A stretch of DNA of 64,000 nt from JAXGPF01 sp964650945 (GCA_964650945.1 CAZYXU010000004.1:1-64000); one strand, 5' to 3'; numbered from the stretch's first letter, positions 1 through 9,056 are shown. The notes: generated from the sequence alone by a model not told the origin. Program-made: numbers and translations.

Positions 1-58
1 CATCCCAACCGACGTCCCGCATCGCCGCGCGATAGTTCAAATCCGGCGCATATTGCAT
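1..58 (-). CDS. 5' end of an unidentified gene, cut by the window edge
   Basis: An ATG at 58 on the minus strand opens a frame that runs 19 codons to the window edge without a stop (MQYAPDLNYRAAMRDVGWD). A purine-rich AGGGGAA lies just upstream, a plausible ribosome binding site. No signal peptide starts here, unlike the beta-helix gene 37 bases upstream in transcription. It is probably the last visible member of the LacI-controlled operon. Too little is present to name a family. Confidence 0.55.
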   Translation of the reverse strand, partial: MQYAPDLNYRAAMRDVGWD

Positions 59-95
59 GGTTCCCCTATTTGTTTTTCGGTTAACTATTGGCGCG

Positions 96-1817
96 CTAAT
101 GAGTCGAAAATAAAGTGCCGCTCAACAGATATTCGTAAGCGCCCATATCCACCCGGCCGTAAATGGAAATCCGGCGATGCCCGTCCAAATCGCGCGTGTT
201 CGCCATCCACGACTGATTAAGTCCGGCGTTAAGGCATGGCGAACCGCGCGTCAACCGGTAGTTGCCGGTCGTTGACTCAACAAACAGCGGGTCGGCCTCA
301 ATATTGCCAACGCCGGCACCCGGCAATCCGTTGGTCGGAGTGGTGGCACAATAAGCATACGTGACCACCGTGCCGGCGTTTTGCCAGTTTACCCCTGGAG
401 TTGTTCCGTAAATAATTGTATTACGTATCACGTGGTTGGAACTGTAAGTTATAATTCCGTAATCAGAATTGCTTACAATCGTGCAGTTTTCCACCACAAT
501 GCCCGCGGAGACGGTGTGAGTGTGGACCCCTCGCGTGTTTTTTGAGATCAGGCAGTTGTACACGCCACAGTATTTCCCCTCTAACTGAACGCCTATGCCG
601 TTGTTGTCGGTTATTAAACAATTCCACAACTGGTTGGATACTGCATTCTGATTTTCATGAACCCCAGCGCCGGAAACCGTGGCCGTATTTCCCTTGATGA
701 TGCTATTGGAAATGATCGTCCTGTAAATCACACTAATCCCACCTCCGGTTTTGGCGATATTATTTGATATAACACAATTCTCAACATAGTTGGTGCGTCC
801 GGCTGCCGGCAAGAGAAAGATTGCCCCTCCCCGCCCCAGTGTGCCATTGGTGGCGATATTCCCCGTCAGCGTGCTGTTGCGCAGAGTGAGCATGCCGTCG
901 GCGACGTCTATGGCGCCGCCGTCTGCATTGCCTGTTCCATAAATGTTCATCGCCTCATTGCCTGTAAATATACACCCGGAAATCAGCGAATTAACGGTCC
1001 GAGTTTGTACGCCTCCACCGCCATCGCCACCCGCAGTTCGATTTGAAATAATCAAGCTATCGTAGATATATTGGACGTTCGCCAATCCGCCGCCGCCTCT
1101 GCTGTTAAGGACCGCCGCATAATTATCCCTGATAACGCAATTACTCACAAATGCGCCGGCGCTCAATGCGTTCACACCGCCGCCGATGTTTGACGCGGTA
1201 TTGCCGATGATATGACTGTCCAACAGCCGTCCGGCCGCACTGGCGCGAAACAACACCCCGCCGCCGCCGGAAGTGACCGCCGTAAAGTTCGTTGAATCAT
1301 TGCAGGCGATAGTGCTGGTAACTACCGTGCCATAAAAGATGTGCGCGCCGCCGCCATTGGGCGCTTCACAGCACGTAACCACGCAGTTGCTCATAACGCC
1401 GTACCTGACATACACGCCGCCGGGAAAATCGCCGGTTGATTTTCCATTTGTGATCGTCACGTGGGCCAACAAAGCATTGGTATGGTTCAAAAAGAAGCAC
1501 CAGGTTGCATCCTGCCCGTCCACGATCACATCGCCCGGGTGCCCGCTGAAACCCAGGACGCTGATCCCCGAGGCGATGGTCACATAGGTGGTGACATGGT
1601 AAGTCCCATTTGACACCAGCACCACGTCGCCGGCGGTGGTGGCCCACCGCACACCATTACTAATGGTTAACCAGGGATTGGCGAGCGTACCGGCGCCCGT
1701 GCTGTCACTCCCATTGGTGGCCACGTAATACGTGGTCGCCGCGGATGCCGTGGCGCCGGCCAAAACACACGCCGCCGCCAATCCTAACCATTGTCCGATC
1801 TGATTCGTGTATTGCAT
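96..1817 (-). CDS. Secreted right-handed beta-helix protein (choice-of-anchor Q type)
   Basis: A 573-residue protein with a signal peptide at about 1-26 (hydrophobic core ending in ATASA). After the export signal comes YYVATNGSD, the usual opening of pectate-lyase-like helix proteins, then many short turns rich in Asn, Gly and Cys (patterns like NCVISNN, GGGGV) that stack into a parallel beta-helix. The C-terminus carries the DLDGHRR...VDMGAYEY block that typically closes this family. Such proteins are usually glycan-binding or lyase-like; no catalytic residues can be assigned. A GGGAGTG ribosome binding site precedes the ATG by four bases. It is co-directional with the large enzyme gene upstream (29-base gap). 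A relative of the same architecture lies at 32328-33926. Confidence 0.85.
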   Translation of the reverse strand: MQYTNQIGQWLGLAAACVLAGATASAATTYYVATNGSDSTGAGTLANPWLTISNGVRWATTAGDVVLVSNGTYHVTTYVTIASGISVLGFSGHPGDVIVDGQDATWCFFLNHTNALLAHVTITNGKSTGDFPGGVYVRYGVMSNCVVTCCEAPNGGGAHIFYGTVVTSTIACNDSTNFTAVTSGGGGVLFRASAAGRLLDSHIIGNTASNIGGGVNALSAGAFVSNCVIRDNYAAVLNSRGGGGLANVQYIYDSLIISNRTAGGDGGGGVQTRTVNSLISGCIFTGNEAMNIYGTGNADGGAIDVADGMLTLRNSTLTGNIATNGTLGRGGAIFLLPAAGRTNYVENCVISNNIAKTGGGISVIYRTIISNSIIKGNTATVSGAGVHENQNAVSNQLWNCLITDNNGIGVQLEGKYCGVYNCLISKNTRGVHTHTVSAGIVVENCTIVSNSDYGIITYSSNHVIRNTIIYGTTPGVNWQNAGTVVTYAYCATTPTNGLPGAGVGNIEADPLFVESTTGNYRLTRGSPCLNAGLNQSWMANTRDLDGHRRISIYGRVDMGAYEYLLSGTLFSTH

Positions 1818-1846
1818 TTTTCACTCCCGATTACAAATTACAGAAG

Positions 1847-4800
1847 TTAGTTTTCAAAGGCGGTCGGTTTACCTCCTTGCTCCATCTGAACGGCGTCCAC
1901 GTACATCGTGCCTTGGCCGCGCATGCCGATGCCAAACAGACTGTATTGGATGGCGCGCGGCGGCACCACGATCGTCGTGCTGTACCGCCGCCATTCCTTC
2001 GTCAGCTTGAACCATTGGAAGCGCGGCTCGATGGAGACACCCTCGAAACACGCATCCACTCCATCACGGTCAGCGCGCAAATAGACCGAGTATGTGTACT
2101 GGGTTGGCCGGTCATGCTGTGGCGCAAGGTAGAAGTTAAAGCCATTCAACCGCTTCGAATCTTCGTTCACAATCCTGAGGCAGGTCTGGCCCTCGTGGGG
2201 ATTCTCCGTGGTCGGCCCCCAGAACGGATTGGCCGAGCCGGCCCGCCCTCTGCCGTCCGAGGGCTCCCACCAACCCGTGAAGAGGAAATAGTCCGGCCAG
2301 CCGGACAAGGTGGATTCCTCGATGCCGGGATTGCGGACGATGTTCTTCTTGTTTGGGCGTCCTTCATATTGGATGATCTCTTCGGGCTTCCAGTTTTCCG
2401 CGCGAGCGGTTGTCTTGACCTCGATTTCGACTGGTTCGGTTGCCGCGTCCTTAGCCGCGAGGGTGTACGCGCGGACGGCGTAACCATCGAGCTGGTCCGA
2501 GAACCCGCCTTTGGACACCGGATACGCATTCGACGCGAAGAGCCGTCCGACGGTCCCGTCTTCGCCGAGGCAGGAGAGACGATACTCCACAGTGACCGGA
2601 TACGGCCGCGCATTGGCCGCCAACAGGATATGGCCGCCGGCGGGATTTCGCTTCAACGCAACGTTGATGTCCGGATAACCGTATTGGTCCTTTTCCGGGC
2701 CGGCCTTGATATGATCATACTTGATACTCTGTCGCACCTCCGGCGTGAGGACAATCGGCCCGAGCACCTGTATCTGCGCGCTCAACTCCTTCAACGTGTT
2801 CCACGTGGCCTCGTGTTGGATAGGCCACCGGAAGAAATAGAGGCCGCTAACGCCGTGAATCAGCGCAATATAGCACTGGCAGAACTGTTCGTCCCGCATG
2901 ATGGGCCGCTTGTCCGCGCCGCTGCGGAACTCGGACAGGTGGACCACGTCGAACGGACGATGTTGTTCACGGCTGGCCCGCGCGACATCGTCGAGGGTAT
3001 GGCCGATGCGATTGGCGGAGCCGGGCTTGGTAGGCACCCAGTAGGGGTGGTGTTCGATGACGTCCGCCCAGGCGAACGGCTTACCCTCGTACTCGTACGC
3101 GCCGAAGACAAACGTGGGCCGGTAGCCGTCCACCTCCTGTATCTTGCGATAGAGATCCCGCAACGCCTCGTCCTGAATGGTCACGAACGGCTCATCAAAC
3201 ATATTGTAGCCCAAAAGGTTGGAGTCCTTGGCCATCAGTTCCACCGCCGCGTAGATGCGGTCTTTCTGGGTGTTGTAATACTCGTTGAACAGGTCAATAC
3301 GAGCTTTTATCGAGAGCTTGCTGAGTGGATCGTAGACGAGTTCGCATTTGAACGCGGTGAGGCTCTGGCGGCTCGTTTTATTCTGGATAGCCGCCAGTTC
3401 CTCGCCCTGAAAATGCTTTGCTAACCCCGTGAGCGGGACGCCGGTCGGCTTGCAGAAGCCTTCCGGACGCCCCATGACCAGCAGGTTGTATTTGGCGGCG
3501 ACCTTGTTATAGTCCGTCACGGATTCCGGCTCCTCCTGCGTACGCCAATGGATGACGACATTGAATCCGCACTCGGCGACCGCGCGGAACGCGTCATCCT
3601 GCGCGGCGTTGATGCCTGCGAGTATTATACCGAACGGAAAGAAAGGCTTGCCGTCGCGCAGCAGAATGCGGTTGATGCGATCGGTTTTCCACTCGAAGCC
3701 GGGTTTCGGCGCGCGCTTGATGAGCTCGCACGGCTTCGAGAAGATGAGTTCGCCCGTTTTCATCCGGAATTCAACAGTTACCTCGTGCGCGCCGATGGGC
3801 ACGGTTTTCAGATTGATGGGCAACATGGCGCACCCGGCAACCTTGTCGAGCCGCCCCAGGATTTCCCCGGCCTGATCCTTCGCGAATAGCGCGGTCTGGA
3901 CTAGTCCGTCCTCCGGCATCCCGATCGTGCAGACGGCGATCGCTTCCTGTTCAGTGGTATAGTACGAACGGTCGAGGTGGACGGACATCAGGTTCAGGAC
4001 CGCCGTGTCCTTAACCGAAAGCCCCTGAAGCTGCTCGGCGGTCCGCGGGTCCCTGACAACCAGGACGATTCGACGCTCGGTCAATGAGTCCACCGGCACG
4101 CTCACGGTCATCGCTTGCTTATCATTACCTTTAAGCGCCACCTCGCGGAACAACTCGCGGGGTGCGCCGCTGGCCGGTGTGTCCACAACAACCACCGTCA
4201 GCGCGCCGGACTCCGGCGTAAGCGACTTGGCCGTGAAAGTGACGTCAAAATGGAACTTTCCCCCGGCTTGATAGTACGCCCCCACCTTGGGGTCCTCTAT
4301 CAGTCCCAGGAAGGGAACACGGACCTTGATTTTGTCGAGTCCCTGCAACGCACCAAAGCGGTCGGCTTCATGGAAGCTGTTAACCACCGGGGACCAGGTG
4401 GAATTATCACGATCTTCACCGGTTTGCATCCCGTAGGGGTCTATCTCCGGCACGACCCGATTGCGCGCGAAGTTGATCTTCGCCTGCGTCAGGTCGCCGT
4501 AGGATACCAACTCAAACAGGGGGATGGCGACCTCGGCGTTCCATCCCGTGTCGGTGACCTTGGTCGCCGAGCGCCAGGTGACGTTCCATCCGACATCGGG
4601 ACTACTCTTCTGCATGACGCGCTTTTCACCCTTGACGTTGGCGAAGCTGAGCAGGTAGTGGTAGTAGAGTGTGCCACCGGTGCCAGGATCGAGAAAAATT
4701 TCCACCGAATCGTCATGGTTAACGGCGGCATCATGGTCAAACACGGTCTGCTTCAGAAACTTCATGCCGGGGTTCGCACAGGTGAACGCCAAGAACAACC

Positions 4801-5092
4801 ATGTGTTGTCGGCGGTTATGCGGACAGTGGTGACGTCCAAGCGCTTACCTTCTCCCTTGTATAGAAAAAAGTTGTCCGCCACTGCCGCCGTTTTCCAGCA
4901 GGCGTCGTCCAGCACACCGTCCAGAACGGGGGCTGGGGCACAGGTAACAACGGCCGCCGCTGGCAGCGGCGGATCGTCCGAAACCACGCCCCACGCCCAC
5001 GGTGGCAGGCCCAAACCGACCGCCATAACAACGCACATCAGTCCGACAACCGTCCCGCGCGTGCCTGTTTTTGCCATCATTCCTTGTTCCAT
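1847..5092 (-). CDS. Large secreted glycoside-hydrolase-like protein with CBM9-like and TIM-barrel regions
   Basis: A 1081-residue exported protein. After a signal peptide (residues 1 to about 35) comes a CBM9/DOMON-like beta-sandwich at about 45-245 (VLDGVLDDACW, DDSVEIFLDPG). Beta-rich linker regions follow to about 470. Next is a probable (beta/alpha)8 barrel from about 480 (LLRDGKPFFPFGIILAG) to 790, with acidic residues placed like a catalytic pair (NMFDEPF; HLSEFRSG). A C-terminal carbohydrate-binding-like domain starts near 915 (NIVRNPGIEES). The fold suggests polysaccharide or glycoside cleavage; substrate and GH family are unknown. The start is uncertain: ATGs at 5080 and 5077 sit right behind an AAGGA motif and also leave a complete signal peptide. 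It lies 14 bases after the small membrane gene. Confidence 0.75.
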   Translation of the reverse strand: MEQGMMAKTGTRGTVVGLMCVVMAVGLGLPPWAWGVVSDDPPLPAAAVVTCAPAPVLDGVLDDACWKTAAVADNFFLYKGEGKRLDVTTVRITADNTWLFLAFTCANPGMKFLKQTVFDHDAAVNHDDSVEIFLDPGTGGTLYYHYLLSFANVKGEKRVMQKSSPDVGWNVTWRSATKVTDTGWNAEVAIPLFELVSYGDLTQAKINFARNRVVPEIDPYGMQTGEDRDNSTWSPVVNSFHEADRFGALQGLDKIKVRVPFLGLIEDPKVGAYYQAGGKFHFDVTFTAKSLTPESGALTVVVVDTPASGAPRELFREVALKGNDKQAMTVSVPVDSLTERRIVLVVRDPRTAEQLQGLSVKDTAVLNLMSVHLDRSYYTTEQEAIAVCTIGMPEDGLVQTALFAKDQAGEILGRLDKVAGCAMLPINLKTVPIGAHEVTVEFRMKTGELIFSKPCELIKRAPKPGFEWKTDRINRILLRDGKPFFPFGIILAGINAAQDDAFRAVAECGFNVVIHWRTQEEPESVTDYNKVAAKYNLLVMGRPEGFCKPTGVPLTGLAKHFQGEELAAIQNKTSRQSLTAFKCELVYDPLSKLSIKARIDLFNEYYNTQKDRIYAAVELMAKDSNLLGYNMFDEPFVTIQDEALRDLYRKIQEVDGYRPTFVFGAYEYEGKPFAWADVIEHHPYWVPTKPGSANRIGHTLDDVARASREQHRPFDVVHLSEFRSGADKRPIMRDEQFCQCYIALIHGVSGLYFFRWPIQHEATWNTLKELSAQIQVLGPIVLTPEVRQSIKYDHIKAGPEKDQYGYPDINVALKRNPAGGHILLAANARPYPVTVEYRLSCLGEDGTVGRLFASNAYPVSKGGFSDQLDGYAVRAYTLAAKDAATEPVEIEVKTTARAENWKPEEIIQYEGRPNKKNIVRNPGIEESTLSGWPDYFLFTGWWEPSDGRGRAGSANPFWGPTTENPHEGQTCLRIVNEDSKRLNGFNFYLAPQHDRPTQYTYSVYLRADRDGVDACFEGVSIEPRFQWFKLTKEWRRYSTTIVVPPRAIQYSLFGIGMRGQGTMYVDAVQMEQGGKPTAFEN

Positions 5093-5106
5093 TCTTATAA
5101 AATTGA

Positions 5107-5475
5107 CTAATTATGCAACGCATCCAAGCTGGTCAATACCATCCCCGCCGTGATCAATAAAAGGCCGATCCATTGAGAAACCAGGAGCCGACTTTCAAAC
5201 GCCCAGCATAAAATGAATTGCGAAAACAAAAATGCGCCGCCGGCGCCAAGCGCCAAGGCCATGTTGGGATTCATGCGCGTGTAGAGTTTCATCAGCAACA
5301 GAATACTGGAAGCGCCGAGCAAGTTCCCCACGGTAAAACCGAGCCACCATCTGAATGAAACGCCCTTACTGCCATATTTAAAGCAAACCTGAGCCAACAT
5401 CTGCATGGCCCAAAATAGCAGGAGCAGTACAACGACAACCAACGGCTTAAAAGTAAATAATTTTGTCATTATCAT
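5107..5475 (-). CDS. Small four-helix membrane protein, EamA/SMR-like
   Basis: About 122 residues with four strongly hydrophobic segments, the length and layout of small multidrug-resistance or half-EamA transporters. The last helices (ALGAGGAFLFSQFILCWAFE; LLLITAGMVLTSLDA) resemble the EamA repeat. Such proteins usually work as dimers in the inner membrane. First in the operon with the large secreted enzyme, it may move a sugar-derived or lipid-linked molecule, but that is inference. The frame can also open at a TTG at 5487; neither start has a good ribosome binding site. The LacI operator lies 35-62 bases upstream. Confidence 0.65.
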   Translation of the reverse strand: MIMTKLFTFKPLVVVVLLLLFWAMQMLAQVCFKYGSKGVSFRWWLGFTVGNLLGASSILLLMKLYTRMNPNMALALGAGGAFLFSQFILCWAFESRLLVSQWIGLLLITAGMVLTSLDALHN

Positions 5476-5521
5476 GGTGCTTTTCAAAAAGTTTACGGAA
5501 ATTCACAGAGTAATTTCTTGT

Positions 5522-5537
5522 GAATAATCGTTTATTC
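5522..5537. promoter_or_regulatory. LacI-type operator upstream of the secreted-enzyme operon
   Basis: GAATAATCGTTTATTC is a near-perfect palindrome around a central CG, as in LacI/GalR operators: six of the seven pairs flanking the CG are complementary. It lies between the end of the regulator gene and the start of the operon the regulator probably controls. Its central ten bases, TAATCGTTTA, recur exactly at 6661-6670. Confidence 0.7.
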
Positions 5538-5575
5538 CACGAGGAAAATTTTTTGTAACATCCATTGCTTTGTCT

Positions 5576-6643
5576 TTAAATACGGTCTGTGCACAATGTT
5601 TTCGAGTTGCGCACATCCGCCGTGCTTTGCAAGATCAATTCCGGCGTGATTAGAATTTCGGGAGATTTGGGCATACGGCCCAGTTCCAAGTGATCATAGA
5701 GCATCTCGGTGGCCAACCGCCCCTGAAGTGGTTGATTTTGATAAATACTACAATGAACCACACCCAGTCGAAGGCTCCGCAAAACATCATCGGATACACC
5801 CGTCGCCACCACCCTGACTTTCCCCGCCAATCCAGACTCCACCAGATATCTGCAAATTCCAGAGGCGTTTTCAGTTCCAATATAGATGCCGCCAATGTCC
5901 GGATATTGTTCAAACAGGTTGCGGGCGACCGGATATCCTTTCGCCGGATCATCGTATGTCTCGCCAATTCCAACCAACTTTAACCGGGATTGATTCAGCC
6001 TGTTCTGAAATCCATCGATTTTAAAGTCGTGATCCAGTATGCCCTTCCGGCCTATGAAAACCGCAACAGACTGCCCCGGGGTCATCCATTCCAGAACTTC
6101 AGCCGCCATGCGTCCACACCGGCGGCAATCATGCCATACCGAACAAATCTGCGGGCCGCCCGGGAGATCGCTCCCCAGCAAAACAAACGGAATTTTGGCC
6201 TCTTTGAGAATCCGCCAAGCCTCCTTAAGATATTCCGGACTGTAATCGGACAGACACAGAATCAACCCGGAGACTTTGCTGCCAGCCAAAGCATTGATGG
6301 CTGATACAAACGCCTTATCATCCCCGGCGGGAATGGCCCGCAAAAGCGCATTGACCCTATGATCGCAGAGCTGCTCCAATCTTTCTTTGGCCCCGTTAAT
6401 AAGCAACTCCGTATAACTGGGCCAGACATCAGGATAAACCAGCCCGATCGAGAGAACCGGCCGGGCTAGCGCTTTGGCCAAGGTATTGGGCCGGTACCCA
6501 AAACGCGCGGCAGATTTTATCACCAATTCCCGTGTTTCCGGACTGATACGCGGCTTATTATTCAGGGCCTTGTTGATTGTACAGACCGACAGCTCGATTT
6601 TCTCTGCCAACTGCTTGATTGTGATGCGCGAAGGTGAATTCAC
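5576..6643 (-). CDS. LacI/GalR-family transcriptional regulator
   Basis: A 355-residue repressor. Residues about 6-50 hold the LacI helix-turn-helix and hinge (TIKQLAEKIELSVCTINKAL, then a stretch like INP-R). The rest is a periplasmic-binding-protein-like effector domain with the usual LGSDLPGG, YIGTENASG and PLQGR-type motifs. The start is GTG. It precedes the secreted-enzyme operon on the same strand and has its own sigma70-like promoter, with an operator directly behind the -10 box, so autoregulation is likely. The effector is probably a sugar released by the neighbouring enzymes, which is inference from context. Confidence 0.93.
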   Translation of the reverse strand: MNSPSRITIKQLAEKIELSVCTINKALNNKPRISPETRELVIKSAARFGYRPNTLAKALARPVLSIGLVYPDVWPSYTELLINGAKERLEQLCDHRVNALLRAIPAGDDKAFVSAINALAGSKVSGLILCLSDYSPEYLKEAWRILKEAKIPFVLLGSDLPGGPQICSVWHDCRRCGRMAAEVLEWMTPGQSVAVFIGRKGILDHDFKIDGFQNRLNQSRLKLVGIGETYDDPAKGYPVARNLFEQYPDIGGIYIGTENASGICRYLVESGLAGKVRVVATGVSDDVLRSLRLGVVHCSIYQNQPLQGRLATEMLYDHLELGRMPKSPEILITPELILQSTADVRNSKTLCTDRI

Positions 6644-6657
6644 GTAAAAACACCAGT

Positions 6658-6673
6658 GATTAATCGTTTACCC
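6658..6673. promoter_or_regulatory. Second LacI-type operator, at the regulator's own promoter
   Basis: GATTAATCGTTTACCC matches the 5522-5537 operator at 13 of 16 positions, with the central TAATCGTTTA identical. It starts just downstream of the -10 box of the regulator promoter, where a bound repressor would block initiation. Confidence 0.65.
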
Positions 6674-6675
6674 AA

Positions 6676-6703
6676 AATATAGCGCGACTCCGATTTTTGT
6701 CAA
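6676..6703 (-). promoter_or_regulatory. Sigma70-like promoter of the LacI-family gene
   Basis: On the minus strand: a perfect TTGACA (6703-6698), a 16-base spacer, then TATATT (6681-6676). T-rich sequence lies upstream of the -35 box. The operator at 6658-6673 covers the expected transcription start. Confidence 0.75.
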
Positions 6704-6833
6704 TAAAAAAGTTTGTAAAACGCGCCAGCATCCCTCCATGGCGGGGTCCGGCCGGACTCCACATGACATCACCGGCCGGCATTTGAATGATCTGTGCTTG
6801 ACCCATCGACAATATCGCCACTATCATGCGCGC

Positions 6834-7958
6834 ATGAAATCCATGACATCCCGTGAACGCATGATCTCGGTGATGCGGGGCGAGTTGCCCGACCGGGTCC
6901 CGTTTTTTCCGACGATTTTCACCGATTACGCCTGCACCGCCTGCGGCCATTCGTTTGAAGACGCCATCATCAACCCGGCGCTCGGCGCGCAATGCATGCT
7001 CGGCGCCGCGCGCCGGAACCGGACGGACGCCGTGCGGTTCCGGCTGGGCCCGGGAACCGCTTGGTATGCAGAAAAAGCCGTCGTGGCACGCGGCGGGCAA
7101 TTGCTGCAAATTGACCGTAAAACCGGCGCCACGGAAGGCCGGTTCGACGTCGAAGGCGGCGGCGCCTTCCATCCGACCGAACCGCCGGCGCCTTGCGACA
7201 CGCTGGCGGCCGTCCAGGCCCTGCCCGTGCCGTCGGCGGCGGAATACATACAACGCGGCTGCCTGCAAGACGCCCAACCATGCATCCAGGCAGCCAAGCG
7301 CGAAGGTTTGTTTGCCGTGGCAATGTGCAGCGGGCAGACGATCAACTTCATGGTCGCTCAATTGGGCGACACCGCCACGGCATTGATGTGTTTGCTTGAC
7401 AACCCGGCATTGGCCCGGGCTTTGATCGCCAAAGCCGTGGCCATCACCCTGGAACAGGCCAAGGCCTTCATTCAAACCGGCGTGGATTGCGTCTATATCG
7501 GCGACTCCTACGCCTCCGCGAGCGTGATTTCGCCCGACATTTACGAGCAGTTCTGCGCGCCGGCCTACCGGGACATGGCGCGGGAAATTCACAACCAGGG
7601 CGTGTTTTGCTACAAGCATTGCTGCGGCAATTACAACCCCCTGCTGGAGAGTCTGCCACAAATCGGGATTGACGCCATGGATGGCATCGATCCGACCAGC
7701 GGCATGTCGGTGCTTGAGACCAAGCGCCGCATCGGCGCGAACCTGACGCTCATGGGCGGCATCAGTTGCCTGACATTGCTGAAGGGCACACCGGAGCAGG
7801 TGTATGCCGAGGCCCGGCAATGCGTCCTGGCCGGCAAACCGGGCGGGCGTTACGCGCTGGGCAGCGCCTGCGCCGTCCCGCGCCATACCCCGCCCGCGAA
7901 TCTGGACGCCGCCCGGCAGGCAGCAATTGATCACGGGCAATACGCCAAAAACGCTTGA
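6834..7958 (+). CDS. Uroporphyrinogen decarboxylase/cobamide-methyltransferase family protein
   Basis: About 374 residues of the UroD/MtaA superfamily TIM barrel. Features seen: the N-terminal MTSRERM..VMRGE-PDRVPF signature, the zinc-type HxC site in YKHCCGN, and the C-terminal GSACAVPRHTP motif with its cysteine. Members that keep these Cys/His ligands generally transfer methyl groups to or from corrinoid or thiol carriers rather than make haem, and no haem genes are nearby. I chose the ATG at 6834 because the preceding in-frame 32 codons do not look coding; 6843 is an alternative. The gene stands alone, convergent with the CsgG-like gene. Confidence 0.85.
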   Translation: MKSMTSRERMISVMRGELPDRVPFFPTIFTDYACTACGHSFEDAIINPALGAQCMLGAARRNRTDAVRFRLGPGTAWYAEKAVVARGGQLLQIDRKTGATEGRFDVEGGGAFHPTEPPAPCDTLAAVQALPVPSAAEYIQRGCLQDAQPCIQAAKREGLFAVAMCSGQTINFMVAQLGDTATALMCLLDNPALARALIAKAVAITLEQAKAFIQTGVDCVYIGDSYASASVISPDIYEQFCAPAYRDMAREIHNQGVFCYKHCCGNYNPLLESLPQIGIDAMDGIDPTSGMSVLETKRRIGANLTLMGGISCLTLLKGTPEQVYAEARQCVLAGKPGGRYALGSACAVPRHTPPANLDAARQAAIDHGQYAKNA

Positions 7959-7968
7959 ATCCGGCGGT

Positions 7969-7984
7969 CCCGCCGGGAGGCGGG
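7969..7984. terminator. GC-rich hairpin between convergent genes
   Basis: CCCGCC-GGGA-GGCGGG is a six-pair stem with a four-base loop in the short gap between two convergent stop codons. It lacks a T tract on either side, so its role as a terminator is only suggested by position. Confidence 0.35.
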
Positions 7985-8045
7985 CGGTGATCCAGCCCAA
8001 GGCGCGGGCCCGGCGGGCATTGCCTGGAAGTCCGGCCAGCGCGCT

Positions 8046-8960
8046 TTATTTGGCCGGATGGACGGTCATCCCCTTGTCGGGCTTGCCGGAAATGACTTCA
8101 CAATAGCTGATCTTTTCCTTGACGGAAGCGACCTTGATCTGGCCGGCCTGCTTCAGTTCCGTGTCCAGCACCTCGCCGGTGTCATCATCAACCAGGGTCT
8201 CCACCGCGCCGACATCAAACACCTGGCCGACTTCCACCCCTTCGCGCGTGCCGCGGTTGATAACGACCTTGTCGCCGGCCTTGATGACCGAGCCTTCCCA
8301 TGGAATACTTTCAAGCTGCTTTTCCAGATATTCCACCGCCTGCACCACCGCATTCTCGCAGGCCTTGCCCACATTGTCCTTCTTGAAACCATCCGCATTG
8401 CCGCCAAAGGCCGATCCGCTATAGCCAAAATTCAATCCGCGCCGTCCGGCCTGGCCGACCACCTTGGTGGAGGACTTGACCTGGCCGGTGGTGGAATCAA
8501 CAATGTAAATGGTGATGTTGACTTCGGCTTTGTCCTTGGCGCCGCCCAGGCTGAACCCCTTGAAACTGATCCCGCCCCCGCCGCCGGTGGTACTGTCCTG
8601 CACATGCGTCACCTCGCCCTTGACCAGCAACTGGGCGGGCGTCATCTGGCCGGTTTTGGGCGCCTTTTTGCCGCCAGCCACCCGGCCGGACGCCGCCAAA
8701 TCCTGCTCCAACATGGCCTCGCCGCGCATATCCTTCTCGCCCAGCACCACAAACTTGCCGGAGGCCTGCAAGGCATCCGTCAGAATCGAACCGAAGGCAT
8801 CGCCAATCTCCCACTGCCCATGCCAGCCGGCCTGGTTTTCAAATTTGGCAACACTGATGGTGTAGCGCAGATTCCCGGCAGCGCTGAACGCCTGGGACGC
8901 AAACAACCCGCCCGCCGCCAGCAACGCCAACCGACCAGCCGTTACGATTTTAGCCTGCAT
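8046..8960 (-). CDS. CsgG/HfaB-like secreted protein
   Basis: About 304 residues. A signal peptide at 1 to about 27 (ends in SQAFSA, no lipobox cysteine) is followed by a CsgG-type domain (VAKFENQAG, FGSILTDALQASGKFVVLGEKD, LVKGEVTHV). The C-terminal part resembles the beta-domain of FlgT-like proteins (GDKVVINRG, GQVFDVG). CsgG relatives form outer-membrane export pores or activate penicillin-binding proteins; no curli genes are near, so the job is open. The start at 8960 is chosen over 8972 because GGGAGGC lies seven bases before it. Confidence 0.8.
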   Translation of the reverse strand: MQAKIVTAGRLALLAAGGLFASQAFSAAGNLRYTISVAKFENQAGWHGQWEIGDAFGSILTDALQASGKFVVLGEKDMRGEAMLEQDLAASGRVAGGKKAPKTGQMTPAQLLVKGEVTHVQDSTTGGGGGISFKGFSLGGAKDKAEVNITIYIVDSTTGQVKSSTKVVGQAGRRGLNFGYSGSAFGGNADGFKKDNVGKACENAVVQAVEYLEKQLESIPWEGSVIKAGDKVVINRGTREGVEVGQVFDVGAVETLVDDDTGEVLDTELKQAGQIKVASVKEKISYCEVISGKPDKGMTVHPAK

Positions 8961-8985
8961 AATGCCTCCCATACCATAAACAATT

Positions 8986-9015
8986 ATAACAAGAATAACA
9001 ATAACAAGAATAACA
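8986..9015. repeat. Perfect 15-bp tandem duplication in the csgG-like leader
   Basis: ATAACAAGAATAACA occurs twice back to back (8986-9000 and 9001-9015) in an AT-rich patch. It lies in the predicted 5' untranslated leader of the CsgG-like gene, 26 to 55 bases before its start codon. Confidence 0.9.
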
Positions 9016-9056
9016 AGGGCCGCAATTCGCGCCGGCCCACTGTATTGCTATATTTC

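Noticed and set aside
1745..3424. 559-codon plus-strand ORF
   Set aside because: Antisense shadow of the large secreted enzyme; high GC at third positions removes stops. No family motifs or ribosome binding site.
6749..6760. Perfect 12-base palindrome GTCCGGCCGGAC upstream of the UroD gene
   Set aside because: Short, GC-only and unmatched elsewhere nearby; not enough to call an operator.
6660..8000. 446-codon minus-strand ORF
   Set aside because: Antisense to the UroD-family gene, which has clear motifs; the shadow has none.
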